Positions 27,066 through 36,470 of a stretch of DNA of 64,000 nt are shown one piece after another (position 1 is the stretch's first letter; each line of letters begins with the position of its first letter). The position numbers were made by a program, and so were the translations under genes. The stretch comes from Cytobacillus firmus (lineage in GTDB: Bacteria; Bacillota; Bacilli; Bacillales; Cytobacillaceae). The DNA lies in the NCBI RefSeq assembly GCF_023715565.1, contig NZ_JAMBOJ010000001.1, positions 1 to 64,000 on the forward strand. Reading direction: 5' to 3'. A model generated the notes under the pieces. It worked only from the letters and a program-made list of their open reading frames with translations, was not told where the DNA came from and did no database searches.

Positions 27066-28802
27066 TTAGAACAACTCCTTGCATTTTGTGTGAATTTCAT
27101 GCGGCAAGAATGGATTTCCGTCGTACTTCAATAGCTTATATACTTTCTCAGCATGTCCGACGTTCATCTTCATGATGTTCGCTAATTGTCCTGTAGCATT
27201 ATTTTCAACTACGGCGATTTTCTTAGCTGTTTTAACAAGCGGCAATAATTCATCAGTTGGGAAAGGATGAATCAGGCGAACTTGTGCATGATTTACTTTA
27301 ATGCCGTCCTGTTCAATCCTGCCCATAGCTTCCTCAATTACACCTCTTGTTGAATTGAAGCCAACGATGAGCAGGTCTGCTTCTTCATGCGGAGCATTCT
27401 TGTGAACAGGTGTATTAAACTTAATATTTTCAACCTTGCGGAAACGCTTATCCATTTGCGCGTTGCGGTTTGCAGCTGATTCTGAAGGTTTTCCTGTTTC
27501 ATCATGCTCAACACCCGTTACATGATGGATTCCGTTCTTCATGCCAGGTATTACACGTGGAGAAACTCCATCTTCTGTAACCTCAAAGCGCTTGAAGTAG
27601 CCTTTGTTTTCAATTTCAGGAAGTTCTTCTGTAACAAGTTTTCCACGGCGGATTTCAACTTTACTGAAATCCAGCGGCTCCACTGTCTGTTTACCAAGAG
27701 AAAGCTGCAAATCTGATAGGATTATAACCGGGCACTGGTATTCTTCTGCCAGGTTAAATGCTTCCGCTGTATCATAGAATGCTTCCTGTACAGTACTTGG
27801 AGCAAGGACGATTTTTGGAATTTCGCCATGAGTGCCATAAATCATTGCCATTAAATCAGATTGCTCCTGTTTTGTCGGAAGTCCTGTGGAAGGTCCTCCA
27901 CGCTGTGTATCCACGATAACTAAAGGTGTTTCAGTAATCCCTGAAAGGCCGATTGCTTCCATCTTAAGGGAAAGTCCAGGACCGGCAGATGCAGTAAGTG
28001 AGCGGACACCTGCGTAGTTTGCACCAATTGCCATAGTGACTGCGGCAATTTCATCTTCAGTCTGAATAACAGAACCGCCAAGGCCAGGAAGCTTTTTAAT
28101 CAGGTATTCCATGATTTCGGATGCAGGTGTGATTGGGTAAGCGGCCATAAAGCGGCAGCCGCCTGCAAGTGCGCCAAGAGCGATCGCATCATTGCCGATC
28201 ATAAATAGACGCTTCATTCCGTCTGCTTTTTCAAGCTCCATTAATTCCACATTATCACTAAGCTTTTCCTTCATGAAATCAAAGCCGGCCTGAATAGCTT
28301 CCATGTTCTTATCTACAACCTGCTGTCCCTTACGTCCAAAAATTTCTTGAACTACTTCTTCAAATACTTTAATATCTAGATTTAGAACTGCACATGTCGC
28401 ACCAACAGCAACCATGTTTTTCATCAGGGATGTTCCAAGCTCAGTAGCAATCTCTGTAAAAGGCACTGCAAACAAAACTGCATTCGTATCTTCTGGCTGT
28501 TTAGGATCAAATTTCGCATCTGCAATCATGATCCCTTTATCGTGAAGTTCTTTGTAGTTTAAATCGATTGTTTCCTGGTCGAAAGCTACCAGAATATCTA
28601 AATCGTCTGATATAGATCGGATTTGTGACGTGCTGACGCGAATCTTGTTGTTCGTGTGCCCGCCTTTAATTCGTGATGAAAAGTGGCGGTAACCGTACAG
28701 GTAGTAGCCTAAACGATTTAGCGCAATGGAAAAAATCTCTCCGGTACTTTCAATACCTTCCCCTTGCTGTCCTCCAACTTTCCATGAAAGTTGATTGATC
28801 AT
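27066..28802 (-). CDS. korA: 2-oxoacid:ferredoxin oxidoreductase, alpha (gamma-alpha fused) subunit
   Basis: A 578-aa fused subunit. The N-terminal gamma domain (about 1-190) begins VGGQQGEGIESTGEIF. The alpha pyrimidine-binding domain follows from MIGNDAIALGALAGGC with AYPITPASEIMEY and SLTASAGPGLSLK. A C-terminal domain carries LIHPFPTDEL. With KorB it forms the complete enzyme. GGGGTG precedes the ATG. A cre-like site and a possible promoter lie upstream. Confidence 0.92.
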   Translation of the reverse strand: MINQLSWKVGGQQGEGIESTGEIFSIALNRLGYYLYGYRHFSSRIKGGHTNNKIRVSTSQIRSISDDLDILVAFDQETIDLNYKELHDKGIMIADAKFDPKQPEDTNAVLFAVPFTEIATELGTSLMKNMVAVGATCAVLNLDIKVFEEVVQEIFGRKGQQVVDKNMEAIQAGFDFMKEKLSDNVELMELEKADGMKRLFMIGNDAIALGALAGGCRFMAAYPITPASEIMEYLIKKLPGLGGSVIQTEDEIAAVTMAIGANYAGVRSLTASAGPGLSLKMEAIGLSGITETPLVIVDTQRGGPSTGLPTKQEQSDLMAMIYGTHGEIPKIVLAPSTVQEAFYDTAEAFNLAEEYQCPVIILSDLQLSLGKQTVEPLDFSKVEIRRGKLVTEELPEIENKGYFKRFEVTEDGVSPRVIPGMKNGIHHVTGVEHDETGKPSESAANRNAQMDKRFRKVENIKFNTPVHKNAPHEEADLLIVGFNSTRGVIEEAMGRIEQDGIKVNHAQVRLIHPFPTDELLPLVKTAKKIAVVENNATGQLANIMKMNVGHAEKVYKLLKYDGNPFLPHEIHTKCKELF

Positions 28803-28850
28803 CTCTTACACCCCTTTAGATACGTTAAAAAATTATGTAAAAACGCTTTG

Positions 28851-28879
28851 TTTATATCAGTGTAGTACTGTCCAGTCAC
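28851..28879 (-). promoter_or_regulatory. Possible korAB promoter
   Basis: On the minus strand GTGACT (28874-28879), a 17-nt spacer and TATAAA (28851-28856). The -35 is weak. Confidence 0.35.
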
Positions 28880-28929
28880 TCCGCTATTTCAACATGTAAT
28901 TGAGGCTATATTCTGGGAGATGGATGGGT

Positions 28930-28943
28930 ACTAAACGCTTTCA
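28930..28943 (-). promoter_or_regulatory. cre-like site upstream of korAB
   Basis: TGAAAGCGTTTAGT matches the CcpA consensus TGWAARCGYTWNCW at 13 of 14 positions, about 90 bp upstream of the expected transcription start. That distance would fit an upstream effect rather than simple blockage. Confidence 0.45.
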
Positions 28944-29101
28944 ATTCTAGACCTATGTGTCTAAAAAAGCAACCCTTTCCCTATATTTATCGGATTAAAA
29001 GATGAATATTTTTTTATTTTTTGAAAAATGCTAAAAAGATAATTTAATCGCAAATTTTTGAGATTCCTCTCACACCTTGATATATCTATTTCTCACCATT
29101 T

Positions 29102-30025
29102 TCACCTTGGAAACCTGTTATAAAAATTTCGAAATATAAATTTTTCAGCTTGTATTTCAGAATAGTATTTTAACAGTTCATTTATTAGGTTATCGTATTT
29201 TCTTGCATCCTCCAAATCTGTAACTTTCCCATCTGTACCATCAAAATCCGAACCGAATCCGACGTGATTTTCTCCTCCGAGTGAACATACATATTCCAGG
29301 TGCCTTAGAACATCAGTAATTGCAGCTGTTGGTTTGCCAGATAAAAACTCATTCACAAATGTAATGCCCATTACACTGCCCCTGTCAATCAGTGCATTAA
29401 TTTGTTCGTTCGTTAAATTGCGAGGGTGCGGGCACAAGGAATAGCAGTTTGAATGAGTGGCAACGGGATAGTCGGCCCATTCCATCACATCCCAAAACCC
29501 CCGTTCAGAAAGATGGGAAACATCGCACCATGCTTTACTGGCATTTAATTCATGTACCACCCCTTTGCCAAAAGAAGATAAGCCTGCCCCTCTCTCTTCA
29601 AGCACTCCATCAGCTGCACAGTTTGCATAATTCCAGGTTAACCCCACTGAAGATACTCCCAGCCTGAGAAGCGTCTTTAATTTAAGCAGATCGCAGCCAA
29701 CCGCGTCGCATCCCTCCAGGGTCAATATCGCTCCAGTCTCATTATCCTTCAGCATGTCGATGTCCTGGATACTTTTAATGAGCTTTAATTGCGGATTGGG
29801 TTTAAGCACTTTTTCGTAAAACAGATTGACCATATATAAAGCTGCATTGAACTTCATTTCCGTATGAACGGATTCCGGAACAAATATGGCAAAGCACTGA
29901 ACCTTAAAGCCTGATACCTGAAGCGCTTCCAAATTCACCTGAAGACTGCCTGAATTTTGAAAGTCAATCCTTCTGTCCATAAACATTTTATATAATACAT
30001 CACAATGTGCATCAAAAATTTTCAA
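29102..30025 (-). CDS. Membrane dipeptidase family (M19) peptidase
   Basis: A zinc-dependent dipeptidase of the renal dipeptidase family, 308 aa. The metal motif DAHCDVLY is at residues 5-12, then the bridging EGCDAVG near 108, SNCYSLCPHPRN near 195 and VGFGSDFDG near 255. I choose a TTG start at 30025, which has GGAGG 8 nt upstream and puts the first metal motif at the expected place; an ATG at 30052 lies before this site. No signal peptide is seen, so it is cytoplasmic. It is downstream of the spoVS terminator. Substrates are probably peptidoglycan or other dipeptides, including D-amino acids (family knowledge). Confidence 0.9.
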   Translation of the reverse strand: MKIFDAHCDVLYKMFMDRRIDFQNSGSLQVNLEALQVSGFKVQCFAIFVPESVHTEMKFNAALYMVNLFYEKVLKPNPQLKLIKSIQDIDMLKDNETGAILTLEGCDAVGCDLLKLKTLLRLGVSSVGLTWNYANCAADGVLEERGAGLSSFGKGVVHELNASKAWCDVSHLSERGFWDVMEWADYPVATHSNCYSLCPHPRNLTNEQINALIDRGSVMGITFVNEFLSGKPTAAITDVLRHLEYVCSLGGENHVGFGSDFDGTDGKVTDLEDARKYDNLINELLKYYSEIQAEKFIFRNFYNRFPR

Positions 30026-30074
30026 GAGTTCTTCCTCCCTCTTTATTTCCATAGCACCATCTTATTAAAAAAAG

Positions 30075-30103
30075 AACCTGTTTGCCTATGATGCAAACAG
30101 GTT
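30075..30103 (-). terminator. spoVS terminator
   Basis: An 11-bp perfect stem (30075-30085 with 30093-30103) flanked by T-runs. The minus strand continues with CTTTTTTT. Confidence 0.85.
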
Positions 30104-30183
30104 TTTATTGTTATTGTGAGAATCTATATTTTACTGACTTATGCATATAACAAAGGATGATTTCCCATTCTGATGCTTTTGGG

Positions 30184-30444
30184 TTAACGCGGCTCCACAA
30201 TCAGCTTAATGGCAGTCCGTTCTTCGCCGTCGATCAGGATATCCGTGAATGCAGGGATACAAATTAAATCCACTCCGCTAGGCGCTACGAATCCTCTTGC
30301 GATCGCTACTGCCTTAACAGCCTGGTTCAATGCACCCGCACCAATTGCCTGGATTTCCGCATTTCCTCTTTCGCGCAGAACTCCAGCAAGCGCACCAGCT
30401 ACAGAATTAGGATTAGATTTTGCTGAAACTTTTAATATTTCCAT
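30184..30444 (-). CDS. spoVS: Stage V sporulation protein S
   Basis: An 86-aa Alba-like small protein needed for efficient spore coat and core completion and connected with septation in B. subtilis. EILKVSAKSNPNSVAGALAG at the start and the AIARGFVAPSG segment are almost invariant in the family. GAGGAGG precedes the ATG. It sits between ymdB and the dipeptidase; in B. subtilis ymdB is also its neighbour. The 5' region has a sigma-H-like promoter and a leader hairpin. The tdh and kbl genes that follow it in B. subtilis are absent here. Confidence 0.96.
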   Translation of the reverse strand: MEILKVSAKSNPNSVAGALAGVLRERGNAEIQAIGAGALNQAVKAVAIARGFVAPSGVDLICIPAFTDILIDGEERTAIKLIVEPR

Positions 30445-30516
30445 TCCTAGCTCCTCCTCGTTTTACCCCTCCTGTATGCATTGTTCAAAGCGCAGATTTA
30501 CCATCTGTAATGGCCG

Positions 30517-30532
30517 CCTGACTTCAGTCAGG
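30517..30532 (-). promoter_or_regulatory. Hairpin in the spoVS leader
   Basis: CCTGACT pairs with AGTCAGG with a 2-nt gap at the centre, inside the 160-nt untranslated leader between the sigma-H-like promoter and the ATG. GGCC/GGCC sequences extend it on both sides. No T-run follows, so it is not a terminator. Confidence 0.4.
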
Positions 30533-30607
30533 CCACTTCTTTCCATTCCTACACTAACCGCTTTGATGGAATTTAGCACCAGGTCTATATATCATTCCAT
30601 TGCTACT

Positions 30608-30637
30608 ATATTCAGCTTGGAATTCACATATTCCAGC
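30608..30637 (-). promoter_or_regulatory. Probable sigma-H promoter of spoVS
   Basis: On the minus strand GCTGGAATA (30629-30637), a 12-nt spacer and GCTGAATAT (30608-30616). They fit the sigma-H consensus (RNAGGAWWW, RNNGAATWW) with one mismatch. spoVS is a known sigma-H gene in B. subtilis. No other gene is seen in the 329-bp gap. Confidence 0.55.
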
Positions 30638-30730
30638 TTGGACAAAAAAAGCAGGGTTTCAGGCAGATTTTCTAAAGGAGTTCTGCTCTTCCAAGGAAAA
30701 CGCACCTGACGTCTTGTTTCCGCTAATACA

Positions 30731-30767
30731 AAAAGACTGCAAACCGGCCATCCGGAAGCAGTCTTTT
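30731..30767 (-). terminator. ymdB terminator
   Basis: AAAAGACTGC (30731-30740) pairs with GCAGTCTTTT (30758-30767), with an inner CCGG/CCGG pair. The minus strand continues with TGTATTAG. It lies 6 nt after ymdB. Confidence 0.8.
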
Positions 30768-30773
30768 ATCTGT

Positions 30774-31571
30774 TTATGAGTAAAAAGGATGGTCATCATT
30801 AATTAGGATCCGGTCAATTTTTTTGGCCAACCCTGTTTTAGGATTCAGTTCAATGACCGCTGCGCTTAACTGATTTCTGCCTTCTTTCGGAACTTCAAAT
30901 CGAACCGGGAGCCCTGAGATAAACCTTTTGATCACTGCTTCTTTTTCCACACCAAGGATACCGTCATAAGGGCCTGTCATCCCCACATCAGACATAAAGG
31001 CCGTACCGCCAGGCAAAATGCGGTTATCGGCAGTCTGCACGTGGGTGTGCGTTCCTATAACTGCTGATACTTTTCCATCCAAGTACCACCCCATCGCCTG
31101 TTTTTCACTTGTTGCTTCTGCATGAAAGTCAACAAAAATAAATGGAGTCCTTTCCCGGGCTTCTTTTATCAATTCATCTGCCTTTTGGAAAGGGCAGTCA
31201 CTTGTATTCATAAAAGTTCTGCCCTGAAGGCTGATAACTGCTACTTCCTCTGTATTAAACTTCAGAAAAACCATGCCTTTGCCAGGATTATTAGAAGGAA
31301 AATTAGCTGGGCGAACCATATATTTCGCGCGGTCAATAAATTCAAAAATCTCCCGGTTATCCCAAGTATGATTCCCGAGAGTCACCGCCTGTGCACCTGC
31401 CTCAAGAAATCCCCGATAAATCTTTTCTGTAATCCCTTTTCCTCCTGCTGCATTTTCCCCATTAATAATTGTGATATGCGGCCGGTATTTTTCTTTTAGC
31501 TTGGGTACATATTCAGTGATCATATCCCGTCCCTGGGATCCCACTACATCTCCGACAAACAATATATTCAT
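30774..31571 (-). CDS. ymdB: Phosphodiesterase YmdB
   Basis: A 265-aa dimetal metallophosphodiesterase of the calcineurin-like fold that hydrolyses 2',3'-cyclic nucleotides. In B. subtilis it affects the choice between motility and biofilm. Metal ligands are visible in FVGDVVGSQGRD, NGENAAGG, LGNHTWDN, DFHAEATSEKQA and GTHTHVQTADN. It follows rny, with a terminator between the two. AAAGGGATATGAC precedes the ATG. Confidence 0.95.
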   Translation of the reverse strand: MNILFVGDVVGSQGRDMITEYVPKLKEKYRPHITIINGENAAGGKGITEKIYRGFLEAGAQAVTLGNHTWDNREIFEFIDRAKYMVRPANFPSNNPGKGMVFLKFNTEEVAVISLQGRTFMNTSDCPFQKADELIKEARERTPFIFVDFHAEATSEKQAMGWYLDGKVSAVIGTHTHVQTADNRILPGGTAFMSDVGMTGPYDGILGVEKEAVIKRFISGLPVRFEVPKEGRNQLSAAVIELNPKTGLAKKIDRILINDDHPFYS

Positions 31572-31674
31572 GTCATATCCCTTTCTGTTTTTAAAGTTAT
31601 ATGTATACTTTTTCAGCCCTTTTTATTAGTGTAACACAGTTTCCTGACTCTATTTAAAGCACACCCTGAAAAAG

Positions 31675-31706
31675 AAATAAAGCGATGCATGTGCATCGCT
31701 TTATTT
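31675..31706 (-). terminator. rny terminator overlapping its stop codon
   Basis: A perfect 15-bp stem (31675-31689 with 31692-31706) with a 2-nt centre. The right arm contains the rny stop codon at 31701-31703. Confidence 0.8.
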
Positions 31707-33263
31707 TGCATATTCAACGGCCCTTGTTTCACGGATAACCGTGACCTTAATGTGGCCTGGATAATCAAGTTCTTCTTCAATCTTCTTACGGATATCCCTT
31801 GCCAAACGATGAGCTTCAAGGTCATCAATTTGTTCAGGCTTAACCATAATGCGGATTTCACGTCCAGCTTGAATAGCGAATGATTTTTCAACGCCATCAT
31901 AGGATTCGGAAATCTCTTCAAGCTTTTCAAGACGGCGAATATAGTTTTCAAGTGTCTCTCTTCTTGCTCCAGGTCTTGCTGCTGATAAAGCATCAGCTGC
32001 AGCGACAAGTACGGCAATGATTGATGTTGGCTCTGTGTCACCATGGTGGGAAGCGATACTGTTTATGACAACAGGATGCTCCTTATACTTAGTGGCAAGC
32101 TCAACACCGATTTCAACATGGCTTCCTTCTACCTCATGGTCTATTGCTTTACCAATATCATGAAGCAATCCTGCCCGGCGTGCCAATGTTTCGTCCTGCC
32201 CCAGTTCGGCAGCCAGAAGGCCTGAAAGCTGAGCCACTTCCATTGAATGCTTTAAAACATTCTGGCCGTAGCTTGTACGGAATTTTAAGCGGCCAAGAAT
32301 TTTGATTAAATCTGGATGCAGGCCGTGAACACCAACCTCGAAAGTGGTTTGTTCGCCGATTTCGCGGATGTGTTCATCTACTTCACGGCGAGCCTTATCA
32401 ACCATTTCCTCAATCCGGGCTGGATGGATGCGACCGTCTTGAACCAATTTGTCTAAAGCTAAGCGTGCAGTCTCACGGCGGATTGGATCAAAGCCGGATA
32501 AAATAACCGCTTCCGGCGTATCGTCGATAATAAGATCAATTCCGGTCAGGGTTTCCAGAGTACGGATATTACGGCCTTCACGGCCAATAATGCGTCCTTT
32601 CATCTCATCATTTGGCAGGTTGACAACTGATACAGTAGTTTCTGCCACATGATCAGCTGCACATCTTTGGATAGCCAGTGACAGGATTTCCTTCGCCTTC
32701 TTATCCGAGTCCTCTTTCGCTCTGGTCTCGCTCTCTTTTACCATAATGGCGACATCGTGAGCCACTTCCTGCTCAGTGCGCTCTAAAATGATGGACTTTG
32801 CCTCTTCACGAGTCAAGCCTGAGATGCGTTCCAGCTCAGCTTGCTGCTCTTTAATCAACTCTTCCACTTTGCTTTCCATCTCTTCAATATGCTGTTGTCT
32901 TTTGCTAAGAGAATCGTCCCTCTTTTCTAAAAGAGCTTCACGTTTATCTAACGTTTCATCTTTACGATCAAGGTTCTCTTCTTTTTGCATTAAGCGATTT
33001 TCTTGTTTTTGCAGTTCATTTCTTCGATCACGAACTTCACCTTCCGCATCTGTGCGGAGCTTGTGAATTTCGTCTTTCGCTTCAAGCAGGGCTTCCTTCT
33101 TCGTAGCCTCAGCTTCTCGCTTTGCGTCTTCCAAAATCTGCTCAGCAGCATCTTTAGCTCCTGCGATTTTAGCTTCGGCAATAGATTTGCGAACAAAATA
33201 GCCAACAAAAGCACCGACGATTAGGCCAAGCAAAATGGAGATGATTGTTACTAGATCCATCAT
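31701..33263 (-). CDS. rny: Ribonuclease Y
   Basis: The membrane-bound endonuclease that starts mRNA decay in Bacillus. It has 520 aa. An N-terminal membrane segment (about 4-22) is followed by a long coiled coil (about 30-200, Glu/Lys-rich), a KH domain ([15 protein letters not shown] near 215) and an HD domain with [12 protein letters not shown] (near 368). The start is one of two adjacent ATGs after GGAGGTGAA; the second (33260) has slightly better spacing. RicA from this window is part of its specificity complex. A strong promoter lies 240 nt upstream, giving a long leader. Confidence 0.97.
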   Translation of the reverse strand: MMDLVTIISILLGLIVGAFVGYFVRKSIAEAKIAGAKDAAEQILEDAKREAEATKKEALLEAKDEIHKLRTDAEGEVRDRRNELQKQENRLMQKEENLDRKDETLDKREALLEKRDDSLSKRQQHIEEMESKVEELIKEQQAELERISGLTREEAKSIILERTEQEVAHDVAIMVKESETRAKEDSDKKAKEILSLAIQRCAADHVAETTVSVVNLPNDEMKGRIIGREGRNIRTLETLTGIDLIIDDTPEAVILSGFDPIRRETARLALDKLVQDGRIHPARIEEMVDKARREVDEHIREIGEQTTFEVGVHGLHPDLIKILGRLKFRTSYGQNVLKHSMEVAQLSGLLAAELGQDETLARRAGLLHDIGKAIDHEVEGSHVEIGVELATKYKEHPVVINSIASHHGDTEPTSIIAVLVAAADALSAARPGARRETLENYIRRLEKLEEISESYDGVEKSFAIQAGREIRIMVKPEQIDDLEAHRLARDIRKKIEEELDYPGHIKVTVIRETRAVEYAK

Positions 33264-33503
33264 TTCACCTCCTCTTGCTATGAACTTGTTTGTGTTACGT
33301 TTTTTAAAGTGTTGGCATGTACATTGTCCAATTCAATATACAGCACTAAGGCTTTTAAACGTTTCAATCTTAAAAAAGCACTGGGCATCCATCTGACGAC
33401 TGGCAGTTAATTAACGTATGAAATGCCAATGGAGCCTGGAGCCGGACAAAGTCTGACTCAATAAGAATTTCTTTACATATAAAATGTAAAATATACATTT
33501 TTA

Positions 33504-33532
33504 ATTGTAAAGCTGTGGAATTTTATTGTCAA
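33504..33532 (-). promoter_or_regulatory. rny sigma-A promoter
   Basis: On the minus strand a perfect TTGACA (33527-33532), a 17-nt spacer and TACAAT (33504-33509). It predicts a leader of about 235 nt before rny. Confidence 0.75.
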
Positions 33533-33609
33533 GGGTTTGTCTTAAGGGCTTTTCTTAATATTTCGATTGGTTTGAACACTTTTGAAGAGGCTCTTTTCTT
33601 GTAAATTAT

Positions 33610-33795
33610 TGATTTTCGCTTTTCATTGCTGCCCGTTGATTGGGCGTTGAGCCTCCTTGACGCTTCGCGTCTGCGGGGTCTCACCTTTCCCGCTACTCCC
33701 GCAGGACTATGAATAAGCTTCCTTGAGTAAACACCGCACGAAGAAAATGCGAATGCATTTTCGAGGAACTCGCATCTTCCGCTACAATCAACTCA
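33610..33795. repeat. Bacillaceae intergenic palindromic repeat
   Basis: The segment is bounded by GTTGATTG (33635-33642) and CAATCAAC (33785-33792). It contains internal inverted repeats: GACGC/GCGTC (33659-33671), CTGCGGG/CCCGCAG (33671-33704) and GAAAATGC/GCATTTTC (33743-33762). The CTGCGGGAGTAGCGGGAAAG core on the minus strand belongs to a repeat scattered in many Bacillaceae intergenic regions, function unknown (recalled, not searched). It lies in the 619-bp gap between recA and the rny promoter. No open reading frame with a ribosome binding site occurs in it. Confidence 0.7.
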
Positions 33796-33844
33796 CAATA
33801 TATACTACAAATAGCAACAAACTTTGCGAAAAACAACCTTTAAA

Positions 33845-33874
33845 AAAAGCAAAGCCACTCAGGACTTTGCTTTT
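33845..33874 (-). terminator. recA terminator
   Basis: AAAAGCAAAG (33845-33854) pairs with CTTTGCTTTT (33865-33874). The minus strand continues with TTTAAAGG, 9 nt after recA. Confidence 0.85.
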
Positions 33875-33882
33875 CCTTAGTA

Positions 33883-34923
33883 TTAATCGATCAGTTTTAA
33901 TTCTTCCTGCTCTTCGTCTCCGCTGGCTACTTTTTCTTCATCTAGTCCATAATGTTCGCGAATTTGTTTTTGAATAGTCAGGCGAATTTCTGGATTTTCT
34001 TTTAGGAATACTTTGGCGTTTTCACGACCTTGGCCAAGGCGCTCCTCGTTGAATGAGTACCATGAACCGCTCTTTTGAACAATATCCAGTTCAGAGCCAA
34101 GATCGATGATTTCACCTTCCTTGGAAATTCCTTCACCATACATGATATCAACTTCCGCCACTCGGAATGGAGGAGCGACTTTATTTTTGACAACCTTAAT
34201 CTTTGTCTTATTACCGACCATTTCATTGCCTTGCTTAAGAGTTTCTGCACGGCGAACTTCAAGTCGGATGGAAGAATAGAACTTCAATGCGCGTCCCCCT
34301 GGAGTCGTCTCAGGGTTTCCAAACATAATTCCGATTTTTTCACGAATTTGGTTAATGAAAATCGCGATTGTCTTTGATTTGTTGATTGCACCTGATAGCT
34401 TACGAAGTGCCTGTGACATTAGGCGGGCCTGCAGACCCACATGGGAATCACCCATTTCTCCTTCAATTTCAGCCTTGGGAACAAGGGCTGCCACAGAGTC
34501 AACTACGAGAATATCAATAGCACCGCTCCGAACAAGGGCTTCTGCAATTTCAAGCGCCTGCTCTCCGGTATCCGGCTGGGAAAGAAGCAGCTCGTCAATA
34601 TTTACACCAAGTTTTTGCGCGTAAACAGGGTCTAAGGCATGTTCGGCATCGATAAACGCTGCTTGTCCTCCACTTGCCTGAACTTCTGCAATAGCATGCA
34701 GGGCTACTGTTGTTTTACCGGAGCTCTCCGGTCCATAAACTTCAATAATACGTCCTCTTGGATAGCCGCCTACCCCAAGAGCTGCATCAAGTGCAAGAGA
34801 TCCGCTTGGTACAGTTGAAATCCTGCGGTCAGTCTGTTCCCCGAGTTTCATGATAGAACCTTTACCAAATTGCTTTTCTATTTGTTTTAACGCCATTTCA
34901 AGAGCTGCTTGACGATCACTCAC
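33883..34923 (-). CDS. recA: Recombinase RecA
   Basis: Forms filaments on single-stranded DNA for strand exchange and triggers LexA cleavage. It has 346 aa. Walker A GPESSGKT is at 64-71, Walker B is LVVDSVAAL near 141, and the L2 loop region is [18 protein letters not shown]. The acidic C-terminal tail ([18 protein letters not shown]) is typical. The start is GTG with AAGGAGG before it. An SOS box and promoter lie upstream, so LexA, also in this window, should control it. Confidence 0.98.
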   Translation of the reverse strand: MSDRQAALEMALKQIEKQFGKGSIMKLGEQTDRRISTVPSGSLALDAALGVGGYPRGRIIEVYGPESSGKTTVALHAIAEVQASGGQAAFIDAEHALDPVYAQKLGVNIDELLLSQPDTGEQALEIAEALVRSGAIDILVVDSVAALVPKAEIEGEMGDSHVGLQARLMSQALRKLSGAINKSKTIAIFINQIREKIGIMFGNPETTPGGRALKFYSSIRLEVRRAETLKQGNEMVGNKTKIKVVKNKVAPPFRVAEVDIMYGEGISKEGEIIDLGSELDIVQKSGSWYSFNEERLGQGRENAKVFLKENPEIRLTIQKQIREHYGLDEEKVASGDEEQEELKLID

Positions 34924-34999
34924 TAATAGTTCCTCCTTTTATATAGACGAATCTGTCTTTTGATCAGATTCGTTTTGTCTCATCTCAAAACCTAACTCT

Positions 35000-35028
35000 A
35001 CTATAAACCTTTTCAATACATTTGTCGA
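35000..35028 (-). promoter_or_regulatory. recA sigma-A promoter
   Basis: On the minus strand TCGACA (35023-35028), a 17-nt spacer and TATAGT (35000-35005). Confidence 0.7.
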
Positions 35029-35037
35029 GCAAAAAGT

Positions 35038-35051
35038 CGAACATCCATTCG
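35038..35051. promoter_or_regulatory. LexA box upstream of recA
   Basis: CGAAC-ATCC-ATTCG matches the Bacillus SOS consensus with one mismatch, 10 nt upstream of the recA -35. Confidence 0.75.
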
Positions 35052-35177
35052 TTTTTTTCTCTTGCACATTATGCCCGAAAATTTCAGGAATGCCGGGAAA
35101 AGTGAGGTTTTTTAAGGGGCAATCAGTAGAGGAGATTGCATTTCAACAAGAAGTCTGACTATTGTTTTGGCTAATAA

Positions 35178-35210
35178 AAACTCAGAACACATTTTATGCG
35201 TTCTGAGTTT
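35178..35210 (-). terminator. cinA terminator overlapping its stop codon
   Basis: AAACTCAGAAC (35178-35188) pairs with GTTCTGAGTTT (35200-35210). The second arm lies within the last cinA codons and the stop (35194-35196) is in the loop. The minus strand continues with TTATTAGCC. Confidence 0.8.
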
Positions 35211-36444
35211 CTTTTAATGCTTTAATAAGAAAATGGCAGCCGTATTTTACTGTACGAACCCGATTGGCTGCCCTGGTTCTTCCAAGGTTCAGCTTTTCGG
35301 TCTGCACCGGTCTTCCTTTAATCCAAATGCCTATATACACTGTACCGACAGGATTTCCTTCCAATTCATCCGGACCGGCAACACCTGTGAAACTGATTCC
35401 GATATCGGCATTTGTCAGGCTTGCTACATTTTCAGCAAGCTCGGCGGCACACTGTGCACTTACGACTCCGTCGTTATCAATCGTTTCTTTGCGGACTTTT
35501 AATACTTCAGCCTTAACTTCGTTTGTGTAGCAGACCACTCCGCCCTTTAAAAGTCCACCGGCACCGGGAATGGATGTAAACTCCTCCTGAAACATGCCGC
35601 CTGTTAAACTCTCCGCTGCGGAAATAGTCATGCTGCTCTCCTTAATCAGCTTGGTGAGCTCATACATCAGGGAAGTATCATCATAGCCATAAAAGTATTC
35701 GCCGACACGATCCAGAATTTTAGTTTCAGCTTCATTAATCAGCATCATGGCCGTGTTAGGTTGACTATGCTTTGCTGTGAGCCTAAGAGTAACTTCCCCA
35801 TCAGATGCAAGCGGGGCAATGGTTGGATTGCTCTGAGCATCGATAATATCTTCAATCTCCGTTTCAAGCATGGCTTCTCCAATCCCGAAGAAGTGCAGCA
35901 CCCGGGAAACAATTACATCCTCGGTGCCGAGCTTCGATTGAAGGGCCGGAAAGGCATGTTTAAGGAACATCGGCTCCATCTCGTTTGGCGGTCCCGGTAA
36001 AAGCATGAAAACATGCCCGCCACTATCGGCAATCATTCCTGGTGCCATTCCATGCTCGTTAGGCAGCACCTGTGCATCTTCAAGAACCAGAGCCTGCTTT
36101 TTGTTATTCTCCGTCATCTCTCTGTTGGTGCGTTTAAAATAAAGCTGTATAGATTCAATTGCCTGTTCGTCCATGACGAGCTCTTTGCCAAAATGGCGGG
36201 CAATCGTTTCTTTTGTTAAATCATCCTTTGTAGGACCCAGGCCGCCCGTGAAGACGATTAATTCAGAACGGCTTTCGGCTATTTTGATTACCGACTTCAG
36301 GCGCTCCGGGTTATCTCCAACCACTGTATGGTAAAAAACGTTAATGCCCAGTTCAGCAAGCTGCCGGGAAAGAAAGCGGGCATTTGTATTAACGATTTGT
36401 CCAAGTAAAAGCTCAGACCCGACAGCAATAATTTCAGCATTCAT
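35194..36444 (-). CDS. cinA: CinA-like competence/damage-inducible protein
   Basis: A 416-aa two-domain protein. The N-terminal MoaB/MogA-like domain ([27 protein letters not shown]) carries the COG1058 type ADP-ribose pyrophosphatase activity in relatives. The C-terminal CinA domain (about 250-410; [13 protein letters not shown]) is an NMN amidohydrolase in characterised homologues. It lies between pgsA and recA, as in B. subtilis, where late-competence read-through reaches recA. Here the cinA terminator and the recA promoter separate the two. Confidence 0.95.
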   Translation of the reverse strand: MNAEIIAVGSELLLGQIVNTNARFLSRQLAELGINVFYHTVVGDNPERLKSVIKIAESRSELIVFTGGLGPTKDDLTKETIARHFGKELVMDEQAIESIQLYFKRTNREMTENNKKQALVLEDAQVLPNEHGMAPGMIADSGGHVFMLLPGPPNEMEPMFLKHAFPALQSKLGTEDVIVSRVLHFFGIGEAMLETEIEDIIDAQSNPTIAPLASDGEVTLRLTAKHSQPNTAMMLINEAETKILDRVGEYFYGYDDTSLMYELTKLIKESSMTISAAESLTGGMFQEEFTSIPGAGGLLKGGVVCYTNEVKAEVLKVRKETIDNDGVVSAQCAAELAENVASLTNADIGISFTGVAGPDELEGNPVGTVYIGIWIKGRPVQTEKLNLGRTRAANRVRTVKYGCHFLIKALKETQNA

Positions 36445-36470
36445 TTCAAAGCCCCTTCCAGGTAAAGTAA

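Noticed and set aside
31613-32044. 143-codon minus-strand frame
   Set aside because: Lies inside rny in another frame; a shadow of the real gene.
33723-33977. 84-codon plus-strand frame across the intergenic repeat and recA 3' end
   Set aside because: It runs through the repeat hairpin and recA in the opposite direction without a ribosome binding site.
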